64,000 nt of DNA from Novibacillus thermophilus (GCF_002005165.1 NZ_CP019699.1:1240001-1304000); one strand, 5' to 3'. Shown: positions 8,322 to 17,903, numbered from the stretch's first letter. Notes: generated by a model from the sequence alone, not told the origin. A program made the numbers and translations.

Positions 8322-9203
8322 ATGCTAGATGTGTTGTTGGAGTACGAATTTTTAAGAAATGCGTTTTGGGCGGGAATGATTATCGGAATCGTCAGCCCGG
8401 TTGTCGGCGTTTTTCTCGTTGTGCGACGTCTGTCCCTCATGGCCGACGCGCTGTCGCACATTGCCCTGTCGGGTGTCGCGGCTGGAATGTTATTGCGTGA
8501 AGTGTCTCCTGCCTTCGCTTTTTTTAACCCCGTTTATGCCGGCATGGCCTTTTCCGTCGCAGGCTCCCTATTTGTGGAACAACTGCGCAAGCTGTACAGG
8601 TCGTATGAGGAACTGGCTATCCCGATCACGTTGTCGACTGGCGTGGCTCTCGGGGTTGTGCTCATCAGCATTGCCGACGGGTTTAACAGTGACTTGTTTG
8701 GCTACTTGTTCGGCAGCGTGTTGTCTGTGACGCCGTCTGATTTAATGGCAATCGGCGGGATCGGCCTTGTCGTGCTCCTCGCAGTCTTCGTCTTTTATAA
8801 AGAGCTGTTCTATTTGTCATACGACGAAGAGAACGCTGTCCTTTCCGGTTTGCCGCGAAAGGCGTTGAACGTGTTGTACATGGTGCTAGTCGCCCTCGTC
8901 ATTGCGGCTGCGATGCGAATAGTCGGCATTTTGCTCGTGTCGGCGATGATGACGTTGCCTGTCGCCGCAAGTTTGCAAGTGGCCCGGAGTTTTAAACAGA
9001 CGTTTTTGTACGCCGTCGGTTTTGCCGAAACATCTGTTTTGGGAGGGCTGACACTGTCGTACTATTTAGACTGGGCTTCCGGCGGCACCATCGTCCTGCT
9101 GTCTGTCACAATTCTCGCCATCACACTCACGTTTAAACGGCTCAAACGCCGGCTCGTATCGAGACGCGTTCTGTCCTCTGGTCAGGAGGCGGGACACTGT
9201 TGA
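8322..9203 (+). CDS. znuB: Zinc ABC transporter permease ZnuB
   Basis: A polytopic membrane protein of 293 residues of the ABC-3 permease family. It has conserved stretches such as SPVVGVFLVVRRLSLMADAL, SHIALSGVA and the C-terminal MRIVGILLVSAMMTLPVAAS. It forms the channel of the zinc importer with ZnuC and ZnuA. The ATG has a strong GGAGG site 6 bases upstream (GCGGAGGAGATC). zur follows after 16 bases in the same operon. Confidence 0.92.
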   Translation: MLDVLLEYEFLRNAFWAGMIIGIVSPVVGVFLVVRRLSLMADALSHIALSGVAAGMLLREVSPAFAFFNPVYAGMAFSVAGSLFVEQLRKLYRSYEELAIPITLSTGVALGVVLISIADGFNSDLFGYLFGSVLSVTPSDLMAIGGIGLVVLLAVFVFYKELFYLSYDEENAVLSGLPRKALNVLYMVLVALVIAAAMRIVGILLVSAMMTLPVAASLQVARSFKQTFLYAVGFAETSVLGGLTLSYYLDWASGGTIVLLSVTILAITLTFKRLKRRLVSRRVLSSGQEAGHC

Positions 9204-9219
9204 GTGGGAGGTTATCGGA

Positions 9220-9633
9220 ATGAACGTTTCAGAAGCATTGGCCATTCTAAAAGAGAAGGGGTTCAAATATACCGACAAACGAGAGCTGTTGTTGAACATC
9301 CTTGCGCAAGAGGGGCGCTACTTAAGTGCTAAGGCCGTGTTGGAGCAAATGAAGGCCTCTTTTCCGCAGCTCAGTGTCGATACAGTTTACCGCAATTTGA
9401 CTTTGCTCCACGAACTGGACATTTTGGAAGCAACCGAATTGAACGGCGAGCGCCTTTACCGCATGGTGTGCGCAGGCGACGACCATCACCATCACCTTAT
9501 ATGCACCGAGTGCGGCAAAACGAAAAAAATCGACATCTGCCCCATGCACGCGATGTTCGGAAGACCGGAAGGTTTCCAAATTACTGGTCACAAATTCGAA
9601 ATTTACGGCGTGTGTGACGGGTGTGCCCCTTAA
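9220..9633 (+). CDS. zur: Fur-family zinc uptake repressor Zur
   Basis: A 137-residue Fur-family protein: an N-terminal winged helix (YTDKRELLLNIL, then SVDTVYRNLTLLHE) and a C-terminal metal-binding domain with DDHHHHLICTECGK and a terminal CDGC pair that holds the structural zinc. Its position as the last gene of a znu operon led by a Zur box identifies it as Zur rather than Fur or PerR. It should autoregulate the operon. Confidence 0.9.
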   Translation: MNVSEALAILKEKGFKYTDKRELLLNILAQEGRYLSAKAVLEQMKASFPQLSVDTVYRNLTLLHELDILEATELNGERLYRMVCAGDDHHHHLICTECGKTKKIDICPMHAMFGRPEGFQITGHKFEIYGVCDGCAP

Positions 9634-9751
9634 ACCCTCGTAAAGGGTTTCAGGAGGGTGAAATAATTCGAGAAATAACGGGTTTGACCACAAAATGACC
9701 ACATACGTCTTTTTTACCCACTGTAGGGGGCTTTACGTTGCTCGAAGACGT

Positions 9752-9785
9752 GCAACCCTCCGCCAACAGGCGGAGGGTTGCTTTT
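9752..9785 (+). terminator. Rho-independent terminator of the znu-zur operon
   Basis: A perfect 13-bp stem (9752-9764 with 9769-9781) with an AACA loop is followed by TTTT on the plus strand. It lies ~120 bases after zur and directly abuts the 3' end of the opposing tRNA-Lys. A smaller AAACCCT/AGGGTTT hairpin (9632-9650) sits right at the zur stop. Confidence 0.85.
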
Positions 9786-9786
9786 G

Positions 9787-9862
9787 TGGTGGGGCATGCA
9801 GGGCTCGAACCTGCGACCTTCTGATTAAGAGTCAGCTGCTCTTCCAACTGAGCTAATGCCCC
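9787..9862 (-). tRNA. tRNA-Lys (anticodon CTT)
   Basis: The complement folds as a full cloverleaf. It has acceptor GGGGCAT/ATGCCCC with discriminator A and encoded CCA, the D-loop AGCTCAGTTGG, anticodon loop CTCTTAA giving anticodon CTT, and T-arm GGTTCGAGCC. It faces the znu operon terminator. Confidence 0.97.
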
Positions 9863-9882
9863 TTACTTTTTTGTACGGTGTC

Positions 9883-9911
9883 ATTTTACTACATATCCCT
9901 CGGTGAAACAA
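9883..9911 (-). promoter_or_regulatory. Promoter of tRNA-Lys
   Basis: On the minus strand, -35 TTGTTT (9911-9906) and -10 TAAAAT (9888-9883) are spaced by 17 bp and lie ~20 bases upstream of the tRNA 5' end. Confidence 0.6.
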
Positions 9912-10142
9912 GGGGATTTAATACGTCAATTACTTGTGGGAGGGTTTACTAAAAGGCTGAAAATTCCCCCTTTGGTGTTTTTTCCGTGACCACACGTACT
10001 GGTAGTTTTAATCCACGGCACCGTTTAAAACGGACAAGCGTTCCTTTATCCCGTAATGGCTGAACAGGGCATGAGGCGTTAGACTTTAACTTTTGATGAG
10101 AGACCGTTGCGTACTAAACTCCTTGAGAGAGGAAGGGAAGCG

Positions 10143-10264
10143 ATGAAAAAGGACAAAATCACTGGCGCGTTAACAAGACTTTTTCACTGACGTTTGCAGG
10201 GAATTCGATTCATTACTGGGCGGACAAGGTCGTTTTTTCGAGCTACTTGGATGAAAACGATTGA
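10143..10264 (+). pseudogene. Possible frameshifted gene remnant in an otherwise empty 575-bp gap
   Basis: The stretch 9863-10438 holds no intact gene. At 10143 an ATG with a good GGAAGGGAAG site opens a 15-codon frame (starting MKKDKITGAL) that ends at 10190. Shifting frame near 10175 continues a plausible sequence (TFSLTFAGNSIHYWAD, then VVFSSYLDEND) to a stop at 10264. The composition suggests the N-terminus of a membrane protein that has decayed. I cannot identify the family, and it could also be chance. The rest of the gap shows only AT-rich DNA and a 13-bp palindrome near 10021. Confidence 0.3.
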
Positions 10265-10438
10265 TAGGGGCGATTAGTTCATCTTTTTCATAGAAACGAT
10301 TAATAAATGCCAGTATTTACAGCAAAATTGTTCTTTGCTTAAGCTGTTGCAAAGGTGTAAACTGCTACAGAAGTCTCCGAAAATTTTCAATAAAAAAGAG
10401 AAATATGCGTTTACAAAGGGTGGAGAGGAGTATCAGCC

Positions 10439-12202
10439 GTGGATGTTTTTAGGCGCCTCAAGCCATTTTATTGGCCTCACAAAAGGTGGGGAATGCTTTC
10501 TGTCTTCCTGCTCATCGGTGTGACGGCTTTAAGCCTCGTGCAGCCGATGTTGTTACAGTTTCTCATTGACGACATCGTCATTGCGGGCCGTTATGAGTGG
10601 ATTCCCCACGTGTCAATCGGTATTTTGTGCATAGCGGGTGTGCGCTCGATTTGCCGCTATTACCACCAGTACACGGGGCATTTGTTCGGTATTGCCAGTG
10701 TTTACGATCTCCGGACCGCCCTGTACGACAAATTGCAAGGATTGTCTTTTTCTTATTACGACAACGCCAAGACCGGAGATCTCATGGCCCGTTTGACAGG
10801 AGATGTGGAAGCGTTTCGCATGTTTTTGTCCTTTGGAATCGCCCAGCTGCTCAACATCGTGCTCATGGTCGTCTTGGGAATGGTGGTGTTGGGGACGATT
10901 AACGTCGAACTGACGCTGATCACCCTTGCGGTGACGATGCCCTTGCTCGCTTTTGTCAGCATTCGATTTGACAGCGCGGCGCACCCGGCTTTTTCAAACA
11001 TACGCAAGGCGATTGCTCGCATGTCCACTCGAGTACAGGAAAACATTACCGGCGTTCGGACGGTGAAGTCGTTTTCAAGGGAAGCCCACGAAATCGACAA
11101 GTTCGCTACTTCAAATGACGACTATATGGACACGCACTTGCGTGCGGCACGGCTGTGGTCGAAATATTTTCCTCTAATGGAGACGCTGGGAAACCTCAGT
11201 TTGGTCATCATGCTGGGCTACGGCGGGTTTCTCGTGATTCAAGGAAAATTGACTCCGGGGGGATTGGCCGCGTTCTTTACACTCACTTCGTTTATTGTGG
11301 GACCTCTGCAGGCGCTAGGATTTCAAATCAACAATTTGACGCAGGCAAAAGCGGCAGGGGAGCGGTTGATGGAAATATTGGATACACCCCAGCACGTTCG
11401 AGAGAAGCCGAATGCCAAGGATCTTACGGACGTGAAAGGACGAGTCCAGTTCGAGGGTGTAACGTTTCATTACCGGGGAAACGTCCCGGCTCTCTACAAC
11501 GTTCACTTCGAGGCAAAGCCGGGTTCCGTCATCGCCTTGCTGGGGGCGACGGGATCTGGCAAATCGACCGTCGTCCAGCTGATCATGCGCAGTTACGATG
11601 TGACAAAAGGCAAAGTGACGGTTGACGGCAACGACGTGCGGGACCTCACGTTGAAGAGCTTGCGCAGGCACATCGGGATCGTCTTTCAGGATACTTTTCT
11701 TTTTTCTGCAAGCATACGCGACAACATCGCTTACGGAAATCACGAGGCGCCGATGGAACACGTCGTGCGGGCAGCGAAAATCGCCCAGGCACACGATTTT
11801 ATTATGGAAATGCCTGAGCAGTACGATACCGTCGTCGGAGAACGGGGACTCGGTTTGTCCGGCGGACAAAAACAGCGGATTGCCATTGCGCGCGCCATTT
11901 TGACGGACCCGCGCATTTTGATACTTGACGATGCGACGAGCGCCGTAGACATGGAAACGGAAATTTCGATTCGAGAAGCGCTCCGTTCCGCGATGAAAGG
12001 CAGGACGACGTTCATGATCGCACACCGCATTTCTACGCTGAAAAGTGCTGATGAAATTCTCGTCATGGATCAGGGACGGATTGTTCAGCGGGGCCGCCAT
12101 GAAGACTTGTTGCAACAGCGGGGTCCCTACCGGCGGATATTCGATGTACAATTTTCGGATCAGCGGGAAGTGTTGCAGGAAATGGAGAGGATGCGGGCAT
12201 GA
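10439..12202 (+). CDS. Heterodimeric ABC exporter, subunit 1 (degenerate Walker B)
   Basis: A half-transporter of 587 residues: six membrane helices (residues ~1-310) then a nucleotide-binding domain. Seen are Walker A GATGSGKST, signature LSGGQKQR, and Walker B ILILDDATSAVD, where the catalytic Glu is Asp. Together with the next gene, which overlaps by 4 bp, it should form a heterodimeric lipid- or drug-exporting pump of the YknUV/YfiBC/BmrCD type. This subunit gives the intact signature to the catalytic site, while its own Walker B belongs to the degenerate site. The GTG start follows GGAGAGGAG. Substrate unknown. Confidence 0.88.
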   Translation: MDVFRRLKPFYWPHKRWGMLSVFLLIGVTALSLVQPMLLQFLIDDIVIAGRYEWIPHVSIGILCIAGVRSICRYYHQYTGHLFGIASVYDLRTALYDKLQGLSFSYYDNAKTGDLMARLTGDVEAFRMFLSFGIAQLLNIVLMVVLGMVVLGTINVELTLITLAVTMPLLAFVSIRFDSAAHPAFSNIRKAIARMSTRVQENITGVRTVKSFSREAHEIDKFATSNDDYMDTHLRAARLWSKYFPLMETLGNLSLVIMLGYGGFLVIQGKLTPGGLAAFFTLTSFIVGPLQALGFQINNLTQAKAAGERLMEILDTPQHVREKPNAKDLTDVKGRVQFEGVTFHYRGNVPALYNVHFEAKPGSVIALLGATGSGKSTVVQLIMRSYDVTKGKVTVDGNDVRDLTLKSLRRHIGIVFQDTFLFSASIRDNIAYGNHEAPMEHVVRAAKIAQAHDFIMEMPEQYDTVVGERGLGLSGGQKQRIAIARAILTDPRILILDDATSAVDMETEISIREALRSAMKGRTTFMIAHRISTLKSADEILVMDQGRIVQRGRHEDLLQQRGPYRRIFDVQFSDQREVLQEMERMRA

Positions 12203-14007
12203 AGAACGTCCGGAAGGAACGGTTTGTTTACCGGGACGACCGAAAAATGGAGAAGCCGTTCGACTGGCAACAGTTTCGCCGGTTGCTTGGCTATTTAAAA
12301 CCGTACCGGCGCCACTTGCCCCTCGTTGTCCTGACGATGCTCATCGTGACCGGGACGAGGTTGGCTGTTCCGTATCTCATCAGTGTCGCCATTGACCATG
12401 CCATTTTGGACGACCAAAACATCCCGTTGCTCGTCACGATGGTTGTTACGATTTTCGTCCTTTACCTGGCCAGTTGGGGAGCGAACGCCGTCAGGATTCA
12501 ATGGACGAACTGGATCGGACAGAACGTCATATACGATTTGCGCCACGCGCTGTTTCAAAACATTCAGCGCCTGTCGTTCCGCTTTTTTGACCAGCGTCCG
12601 GCAGGCTCCATTCTCGTGCGCGTCACAAACGACGTGAACTCCTTGCAAGAGTTGTTTACGAACGGCATTATCAACTTGTTGACAGACGTTTTGCTACTCG
12701 TCGGCATTTCGGTCGTCATGCTCTCGTGGCACGCTAAACTCGCGCTAGCCGTCATGATCACTGTACCGATCATGTTTTTTCTCTCGACGAAACTGCGCAT
12801 TAAAATTCGACGCGCCTGGCAGCATGTGCGGCTGATGCAGTCGAGAATTAACGCCCATTTGAATGAGTGCATTCAGGGGATGCGCGTGACGCAAGCTTTT
12901 ACTCAGGAAGAACCGAACATGCGCTACTTTGAGCGCATGAACCAAGATAACAGCGAGGCCCATCGCGAGGCCGCAAGGCGCAACGACAAATTCGGGCCCC
13001 TCGTCGATTTTACGGCAGCCATTGGGACGTGTGTCTTGTTTTGGTACGGTTCGCATTTGCTCTTGACAGCGCCGGAAACGATGTCGATCGGTGTGCTCCT
13101 CGCCTTCTCCATGTACCTGGGCCATTTTTGGGAGCCGATATCTCGGCTGGGGCAAGTGTACAGTCAATTGCTCGTGGCGATGGCCTCGTCGGAGCGCATC
13201 TTTGAATTTCTCGACGAAAAGCCGCTAGTGGCGGAGCGTAAAGGGGCGGTTACGATGCCGCCGATTAAAGGCCGCGTCGAGTTTCAAAACGTGTCTTTTG
13301 CTTATGAGCAAGGGCGACCGGCGCTCAGGGACGTTCAGTTGACGGTTTCACCTGGTGAGACGGTGGCTCTCGTCGGACATACGGGTTCGGGGAAGAGCAC
13401 GATTGTCAATTTGCTCAGCCGCTTTTACGATCCGGTGCGAGGAAATGTTCTCGTTGACGGCATCGACCTTCGCCACGTGACCATTGACAGTTACCGCTCA
13501 CAGATCGGCATCGTGCTTCAGGACACGTTCATTTTTTCTGGGACGATTCGCGACAACATCCGTTTCGGGAACTTGGCGGCGACAGACGAGGAAGTGGAAG
13601 AGGCGGCCAAAGCCGTACAGGCCCATGACTTCATCTCCAGGCTTCCACAAGGGTACGAAACGGAAGTGGAGGAGCGGGGAGGTGTGTTGTCGATGGGGGA
13701 GAAACAACTGATTTCCTTCTCTCGGGCAATTTTGGCCGATCCACGCATCTTGATTCTCGACGAGGCGACGGCTTCCATTGATACGGAGACGGAAGTGCGC
13801 ATTCAGAAGGCATTGCAGACGTTGTTGCAAGGGAGGACTTCGTTTGTCATTGCCCACCGTCTCTCTACGATACGAAACGCGGATCAAATCGTCGTGTTAG
13901 ACCACGGCCGTATCGTCGAAGTCGGGACACACGAGTCGTTGATGGAACAAAAAGGGGTTTATTTCCGTCTGGTCAAAGCCCAGTTTGACCAGTTCGCCGC
14001 AAGTTAG
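12199..14007 (+). CDS. Heterodimeric ABC exporter, subunit 2 (degenerate signature)
   Basis: A half-transporter of 602 residues with an N-terminal extension of ~25 charged residues, six membrane helices and an ATPase domain. Walker A GHTGSGKST and Walker B ILILDEATASID are canonical, but the signature reads LSMGEKQ instead of LSGGQ. This complements subunit 1: one composite site has a consensus signature and catalytic Glu, the other has neither. The four-base overlap with the first gene points to coupled translation. The closest B. subtilis type by size is YknV or YfiC, but I cannot choose between them. Confidence 0.88.
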   Translation: MKNVRKERFVYRDDRKMEKPFDWQQFRRLLGYLKPYRRHLPLVVLTMLIVTGTRLAVPYLISVAIDHAILDDQNIPLLVTMVVTIFVLYLASWGANAVRIQWTNWIGQNVIYDLRHALFQNIQRLSFRFFDQRPAGSILVRVTNDVNSLQELFTNGIINLLTDVLLLVGISVVMLSWHAKLALAVMITVPIMFFLSTKLRIKIRRAWQHVRLMQSRINAHLNECIQGMRVTQAFTQEEPNMRYFERMNQDNSEAHREAARRNDKFGPLVDFTAAIGTCVLFWYGSHLLLTAPETMSIGVLLAFSMYLGHFWEPISRLGQVYSQLLVAMASSERIFEFLDEKPLVAERKGAVTMPPIKGRVEFQNVSFAYEQGRPALRDVQLTVSPGETVALVGHTGSGKSTIVNLLSRFYDPVRGNVLVDGIDLRHVTIDSYRSQIGIVLQDTFIFSGTIRDNIRFGNLAATDEEVEEAAKAVQAHDFISRLPQGYETEVEERGGVLSMGEKQLISFSRAILADPRILILDEATASIDTETEVRIQKALQTLLQGRTSFVIAHRLSTIRNADQIVVLDHGRIVEVGTHESLMEQKGVYFRLVKAQFDQFAAS

Positions 14008-14027
14008 GTTTCGTTCGCTAGGGACCG

Positions 14028-14831
14028 TTATTCGATGTGCCCTTGTCGGCGGTAAGAAGGCATATCAAGCCCGTATTTTTTCTGCAAATAGCGCAAACGA
14101 AAGGCGTTCTGGGCTGTTTTCCCCAAGTCGTCCATGAGGGAATGGTTCGCCCACGCCCCGATGACGGCCCCGATCCCGGGCAAAATCTGCAACAGTTTGC
14201 GAAATTCGATGTACTGCTTGTAGTCCATGTAGAAATCGCGCCACGCAATAGATTCGGCTATCATTTGTCTGGTGTCTAACGCTGTTTTTTCCCACTGCTT
14301 CACCTGTTCAAAGTTCACTTGTCTGCGCTCCGGACTGGAGAAGGCGAGCTGAAACACGTGTAACAGAAAGACCCGTTCGGATTTGTCGCGGATGTCAAAC
14401 CCGTAGAGTAAAGCGACTTCTTGTAAAAACTTCAGTTTGATCGAAATGAGGGCGGGGAAATCGACAGCGGCCAAAATGAGCCCACCTGCGCCCGTTCCGG
14501 CTCCTTCGGCGGCGGCCCATTTTTTGTATGTGTCCAACAGGGGAGGAAGGTGTCGGTCTGCTTCCTCCAGCAGAGGTGGAAACGGCGTCAGACGCTTGTT
14601 GTCGACGGGGATTAAGCTCAGGCCGCCTAACAGTGAGCTGACGCCAATGCGCACGCCTTGCGCCATGGCGTCGTGCACTTTGAGCGGAATGAGGCCGTCC
14701 AGTTTTCGCTGCCAACGCAAGGACCATGTCCTGAGCAAACCGGGGCGGTGCCATTTCATGTCGGACTGCCAGCGTTCCAGTGTGAGGCGCACCCGTCTCT
14801 CGTAAGGGTCCATCGGTAGCAAAACCTCCAT
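14028..14831 (-). CDS. EcsC-family protein
   Basis: The ~260-residue protein carries the EcsC domain: GAGTGAGGLILAAVDFPAL (a glycine-rich hydrophobic segment), ISIKLKFLQEVALLYGFD, and a C-terminal hydrophobic LLQILPGIGAVIGAWAN. EcsC proteins are membrane-associated and of unclear function; the founding member sits by the EcsAB ABC transporter. Here it is convergent with the ABC exporter genes. The first ATG (14831) contains its own GGAGG, so the ATG at 14813 is an equally good start. Confidence 0.8.
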   Translation of the reverse strand: MEVLLPMDPYERRVRLTLERWQSDMKWHRPGLLRTWSLRWQRKLDGLIPLKVHDAMAQGVRIGVSSLLGGLSLIPVDNKRLTPFPPLLEEADRHLPPLLDTYKKWAAAEGAGTGAGGLILAAVDFPALISIKLKFLQEVALLYGFDIRDKSERVFLLHVFQLAFSSPERRQVNFEQVKQWEKTALDTRQMIAESIAWRDFYMDYKQYIEFRKLLQILPGIGAVIGAWANHSLMDDLGKTAQNAFRLRYLQKKYGLDMPSYRRQGHIE

Positions 14832-14886
14832 ATCTCAAAAGTACGCTCTACTAAGTATACGTGCTGCTCCTTCATCCGTTGCATCG

Positions 14887-14917
14887 AGAAGCAGCACCCG
14901 ACTCGAGTGCTGCTTCT
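14887..14917 (-). terminator. Hairpin downstream of the UPF0182 gene
   Basis: A perfect 11-bp inverted repeat (14887-14897 with 14907-14917) lies directly after the UPF0182 stop codon. No clear T-run follows on either strand, so termination efficiency is uncertain. Confidence 0.6.
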
Positions 14918-14923
14918 AATCCC

Positions 14924-17728
14924 TTAGTCGTTTTCGTCCGTTTGCGCTTCTGACGATGCTTCAGACTGGTCACCCGATTGCCCGTCAGCCTCTTGCTGTC
15001 GCTGCCAGTTGTGGAGCAGTTGTTCCAACTGTTTGAGGGCGCGTCCCGCTTCTTCGTAGTTGCCGTCTTGGTTCGCCTGGCGGTACGCGTCGAACTGTTC
15101 CTGTATGTCCGTGATCAACTCATAGGGGGTGACGGCGTCAGACGATGCCCCTTCTCGTTGCTGGCTTTCCTCCGCTTCCTGGGGTGACACCCCTTCATCG
15201 ATTAAATCCATTAACCGCCCGATCGCTTGGTCCAACGTCGGTTCCATGACAATGTAGTCCTGGTAGGCGACGATCACCTGTTTGACTTCGGGCAAGGACG
15301 TCTCGTTATTCGATTCGATGTACAGCGGTTCGACGTACAGGACAGTGTCTTCAATCGGGACGACGAGCAAGTTTCCACGAATCACACGGGAACCGCCTTG
15401 TGACCATAAGTTGAGTTGCTGTGAAATGGCGGCGTTTTGGTTGATGCGGTTTTCAATTTGTTGCGGTCCGTAGATGTTGCTCTGCTTCGTGAACTCGTAG
15501 ACGAAGATCTCTCCGTAGTGCTCCCCGTCGTTGCGGACGGCCATCCACGAAATCATGTTTTGCTTCGTGTTCGGCGTAAAGGGTAGCATCAAAATGAATT
15601 CTTCCCGCTCCGCATCGTCCAGCTTCATCGTCACGTAGTACGGCTCCATCACCGTGTCTTCGTCAAAGTACTTTTCGGTCGGGATTTGCCACATGTCTTC
15701 CCGGTTGTAAAACAGTTCGAGATTGGTCATGTGGTAGATGCGGTACATGTTGGCCTGAATTTTAAACAAGTCGATCGGATAGCGGAAGTGGGCGCGAATG
15801 TCTTCCGGAATGTCCGTTTCAAACAGTTCAGGAAAAATGTTTTGGTACGTTTTGGCCAACGGTTCGTTCGGATCTAGTAAGTAAAATCTCACTTCCCCTG
15901 TGTATGCGTCAACGGCAATTTTGATCGGATTTTGGACGTAATTCAGCGAACTGTTGCCCGTGTCCGAGTAAGGGTAGCGGTTGGTCATGGTGAACGCGTC
16001 CAACAGCCAGACGATGCTCCCGTCTTCGCGTACGACGGGATAGGGGTCGTCATCCAGATCGAGAAACGGGGCGATGCGTTCGACCCGCTCCACAATGTTG
16101 CGCGTCTGCAGCAACTGGCTCTCTTCTGTTATTTGGTCGGACACGAGGTAACGGAACGACAGTTCATCCAAGGCAAACAGCAAACGGTTAAACCCCGTCA
16201 TCGGAATTCCAGATTGAGCTTCGTAACGGTGTGTTTTGTTTTCGTCGTTGTCCGGGTAGTCGAATTCGTCCACTTTCGTGCCGACGATGACAGAATTGTA
16301 ATCATTCTCGCCGAAGTATATTTGCGGTTTTTCAACGGCGATCGGACCTTTTGGGGGCAAGTCTTTGACCAAATACTCCGGCTGCCCTTCAGGCGTAATT
16401 TCGTTCACATTGCTGATAGAAACCCCGTAACCGTGGGTGTAGCGCAAGTTTTTGTTGACCCACGTTTGGGCTTGATCCGGCAAGCGCTGTTGGGTCAGCT
16501 CGCGGGCCGAAATGAAAACTTGCTGGTATTTTCCGTCTATTTCGTAGCGGTCGACGTCCACGTCGTTAAAAAAGTAGTACGGGCGGAATGTCTGCAGTTG
16601 ATTGTAGACGTTGTTGAGCGGACGGGCGTCGTTAATGCGAATGTTGTCGACCGTCAGTTGGTTTCGGTCCAGCATGTCCTGAGAGAGCGTGTCGTTAATT
16701 TCTTTATCCTCCACGCGCACCTCGTCCAGTTGGTAAGCTTTGCGCGTGTAGTCCAAGTTGTGTTGCAAGAAAGGCTGCTCTCTGGCAAATTCGTTGGGAG
16801 AGACGATAAAGTTTTGGACAATGAGGGAAGCGGCGCCTCCGACTAGCTGCGTGCCGAGAAAGAGCCCCAAGCCGATGGCGAGGAAGCGAAACTTGCGGCG
16901 CACGATGGCCAGTGCGAACAAAACGGTGGCGATGATGGTCACGCCGGCCATGATGTAGTCGAACGGGATGTTAATCACATGGTCGGTGTAACTGATCCCG
17001 AAAACGGAAGATTCTTGAAAGAGATTGACTTTGTTCGTCAGAGCTTTTTCATACGGCGATAGTAGAAAGTGGGTGGCGATCAAGAGACCGAGGAGAACGA
17101 CACTGACGAGAAAGTGTCGTTGCGCCCGGCTTGAATATTTAATTAATCCGCGCAGCGAGTATAGTACGAGCTTGACCACGATGGCTGCCCCGACGAGAAG
17201 CATGAACACGGACAAGGCGAAATTCCACAGCGGTAACGTGTACACGAAGAAGGAGACATCACGGCCGAAATAAGGGTCCGTCACCCCGAACGGCGTTTGG
17301 TTTAAATAGGTGAGGAGCGGTTCCCAGCCCAGCCCCTGTACGAGGACACTGCCGAATATACCGCCGAACGCGGAAACGAGGGCGTTCACCCACAGAAAGG
17401 TTTTCCGGTTCTGAACGAAGGAAACAAATCGCTCGTTGGGGAATTCCCGTAAGTAGGTTGAGCGAACATTGAGAAACAACACAAAGGCACTGACAAAGAA
17501 CAGGACGAACCCGATCAAACCCAACGACACCTTCGCCGTAAAAATCGTGATGAAGATTGAACGGAAGCCGAGGGTGTCCATCCAAATGTAATCGGCGAGC
17601 CATTTGACGGCGAGGTTGAAAGCGACAATGAACAGAATAATGGCGATGAGCCACTTGCTAAACTTTTTCAAGCCTTTTGGCGGTTTTGGGTCTTTTGGAT
17701 GTTCGTTGTGAATGACGGTGAATTCCAC
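14924..17728 (-). CDS. UPF0182 family large membrane protein
   Basis: A protein of 934 residues. The N-terminal ~310 residues hold seven hydrophobic helices (for example WLIAIILFIVAFNLAVKW and LLTYLNQTPFGVTDPYFGRD), followed by a large extracytoplasmic domain with NVRINDARPLNNVYNQLQ-type segments and an acidic, Gln/Ser-rich tail. This matches the architecture and length of UPF0182 proteins, found in Firmicutes, actinobacteria and cyanobacteria with no known function. The GTG start is preceded by GGAGAGGA. It is transcribed alone, divergently from the DUF488 gene. Confidence 0.85.
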   Translation of the reverse strand: MEFTVIHNEHPKDPKPPKGLKKFSKWLIAIILFIVAFNLAVKWLADYIWMDTLGFRSIFITIFTAKVSLGLIGFVLFFVSAFVLFLNVRSTYLREFPNERFVSFVQNRKTFLWVNALVSAFGGIFGSVLVQGLGWEPLLTYLNQTPFGVTDPYFGRDVSFFVYTLPLWNFALSVFMLLVGAAIVVKLVLYSLRGLIKYSSRAQRHFLVSVVLLGLLIATHFLLSPYEKALTNKVNLFQESSVFGISYTDHVINIPFDYIMAGVTIIATVLFALAIVRRKFRFLAIGLGLFLGTQLVGGAASLIVQNFIVSPNEFAREQPFLQHNLDYTRKAYQLDEVRVEDKEINDTLSQDMLDRNQLTVDNIRINDARPLNNVYNQLQTFRPYYFFNDVDVDRYEIDGKYQQVFISARELTQQRLPDQAQTWVNKNLRYTHGYGVSISNVNEITPEGQPEYLVKDLPPKGPIAVEKPQIYFGENDYNSVIVGTKVDEFDYPDNDENKTHRYEAQSGIPMTGFNRLLFALDELSFRYLVSDQITEESQLLQTRNIVERVERIAPFLDLDDDPYPVVREDGSIVWLLDAFTMTNRYPYSDTGNSSLNYVQNPIKIAVDAYTGEVRFYLLDPNEPLAKTYQNIFPELFETDIPEDIRAHFRYPIDLFKIQANMYRIYHMTNLELFYNREDMWQIPTEKYFDEDTVMEPYYVTMKLDDAEREEFILMLPFTPNTKQNMISWMAVRNDGEHYGEIFVYEFTKQSNIYGPQQIENRINQNAAISQQLNLWSQGGSRVIRGNLLVVPIEDTVLYVEPLYIESNNETSLPEVKQVIVAYQDYIVMEPTLDQAIGRLMDLIDEGVSPQEAEESQQREGASSDAVTPYELITDIQEQFDAYRQANQDGNYEEAGRALKQLEQLLHNWQRQQEADGQSGDQSEASSEAQTDEND

Positions 17729-17903
17729 TGAATCCTCTCCCCAAACAAAAAGTATATTTCAATTATAAATACGCAGGTCGGCTGTCGCGGTTTCAGTCAA
17801 CAGTTACGATTATAAAGGAACTGGTCTGAAGTGCCAAGGGAAAAGGGGCCGTCCGGATTCAGGTGTAGGGAAGTGAGAGACTTATGAGCCTAAGGAGGTG
17901 GTG

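Noticed and set aside
9650-9847. Minus-strand open frame reading through tRNA-Lys, and a possible integrase relic or attachment site beside it
   Set aside because: The peptide is the familiar translation of a tRNA. The repeated GACCACA motifs are too short to prove an att site, and no integrase or second copy of the tRNA end was found.
11315-12151. Open frame of ~278 codons antisense to the first ABC subunit
   Set aside because: The composition is that of a complementary-strand shadow, rich in Arg/His, with no recognisable domain.
15932-16846. Open frame of ~300 codons on the plus strand opposite the UPF0182 gene
   Set aside because: It has Val/Arg-rich, antisense-type composition and no ribosome site, and it lies wholly inside a well-supported gene on the other strand.
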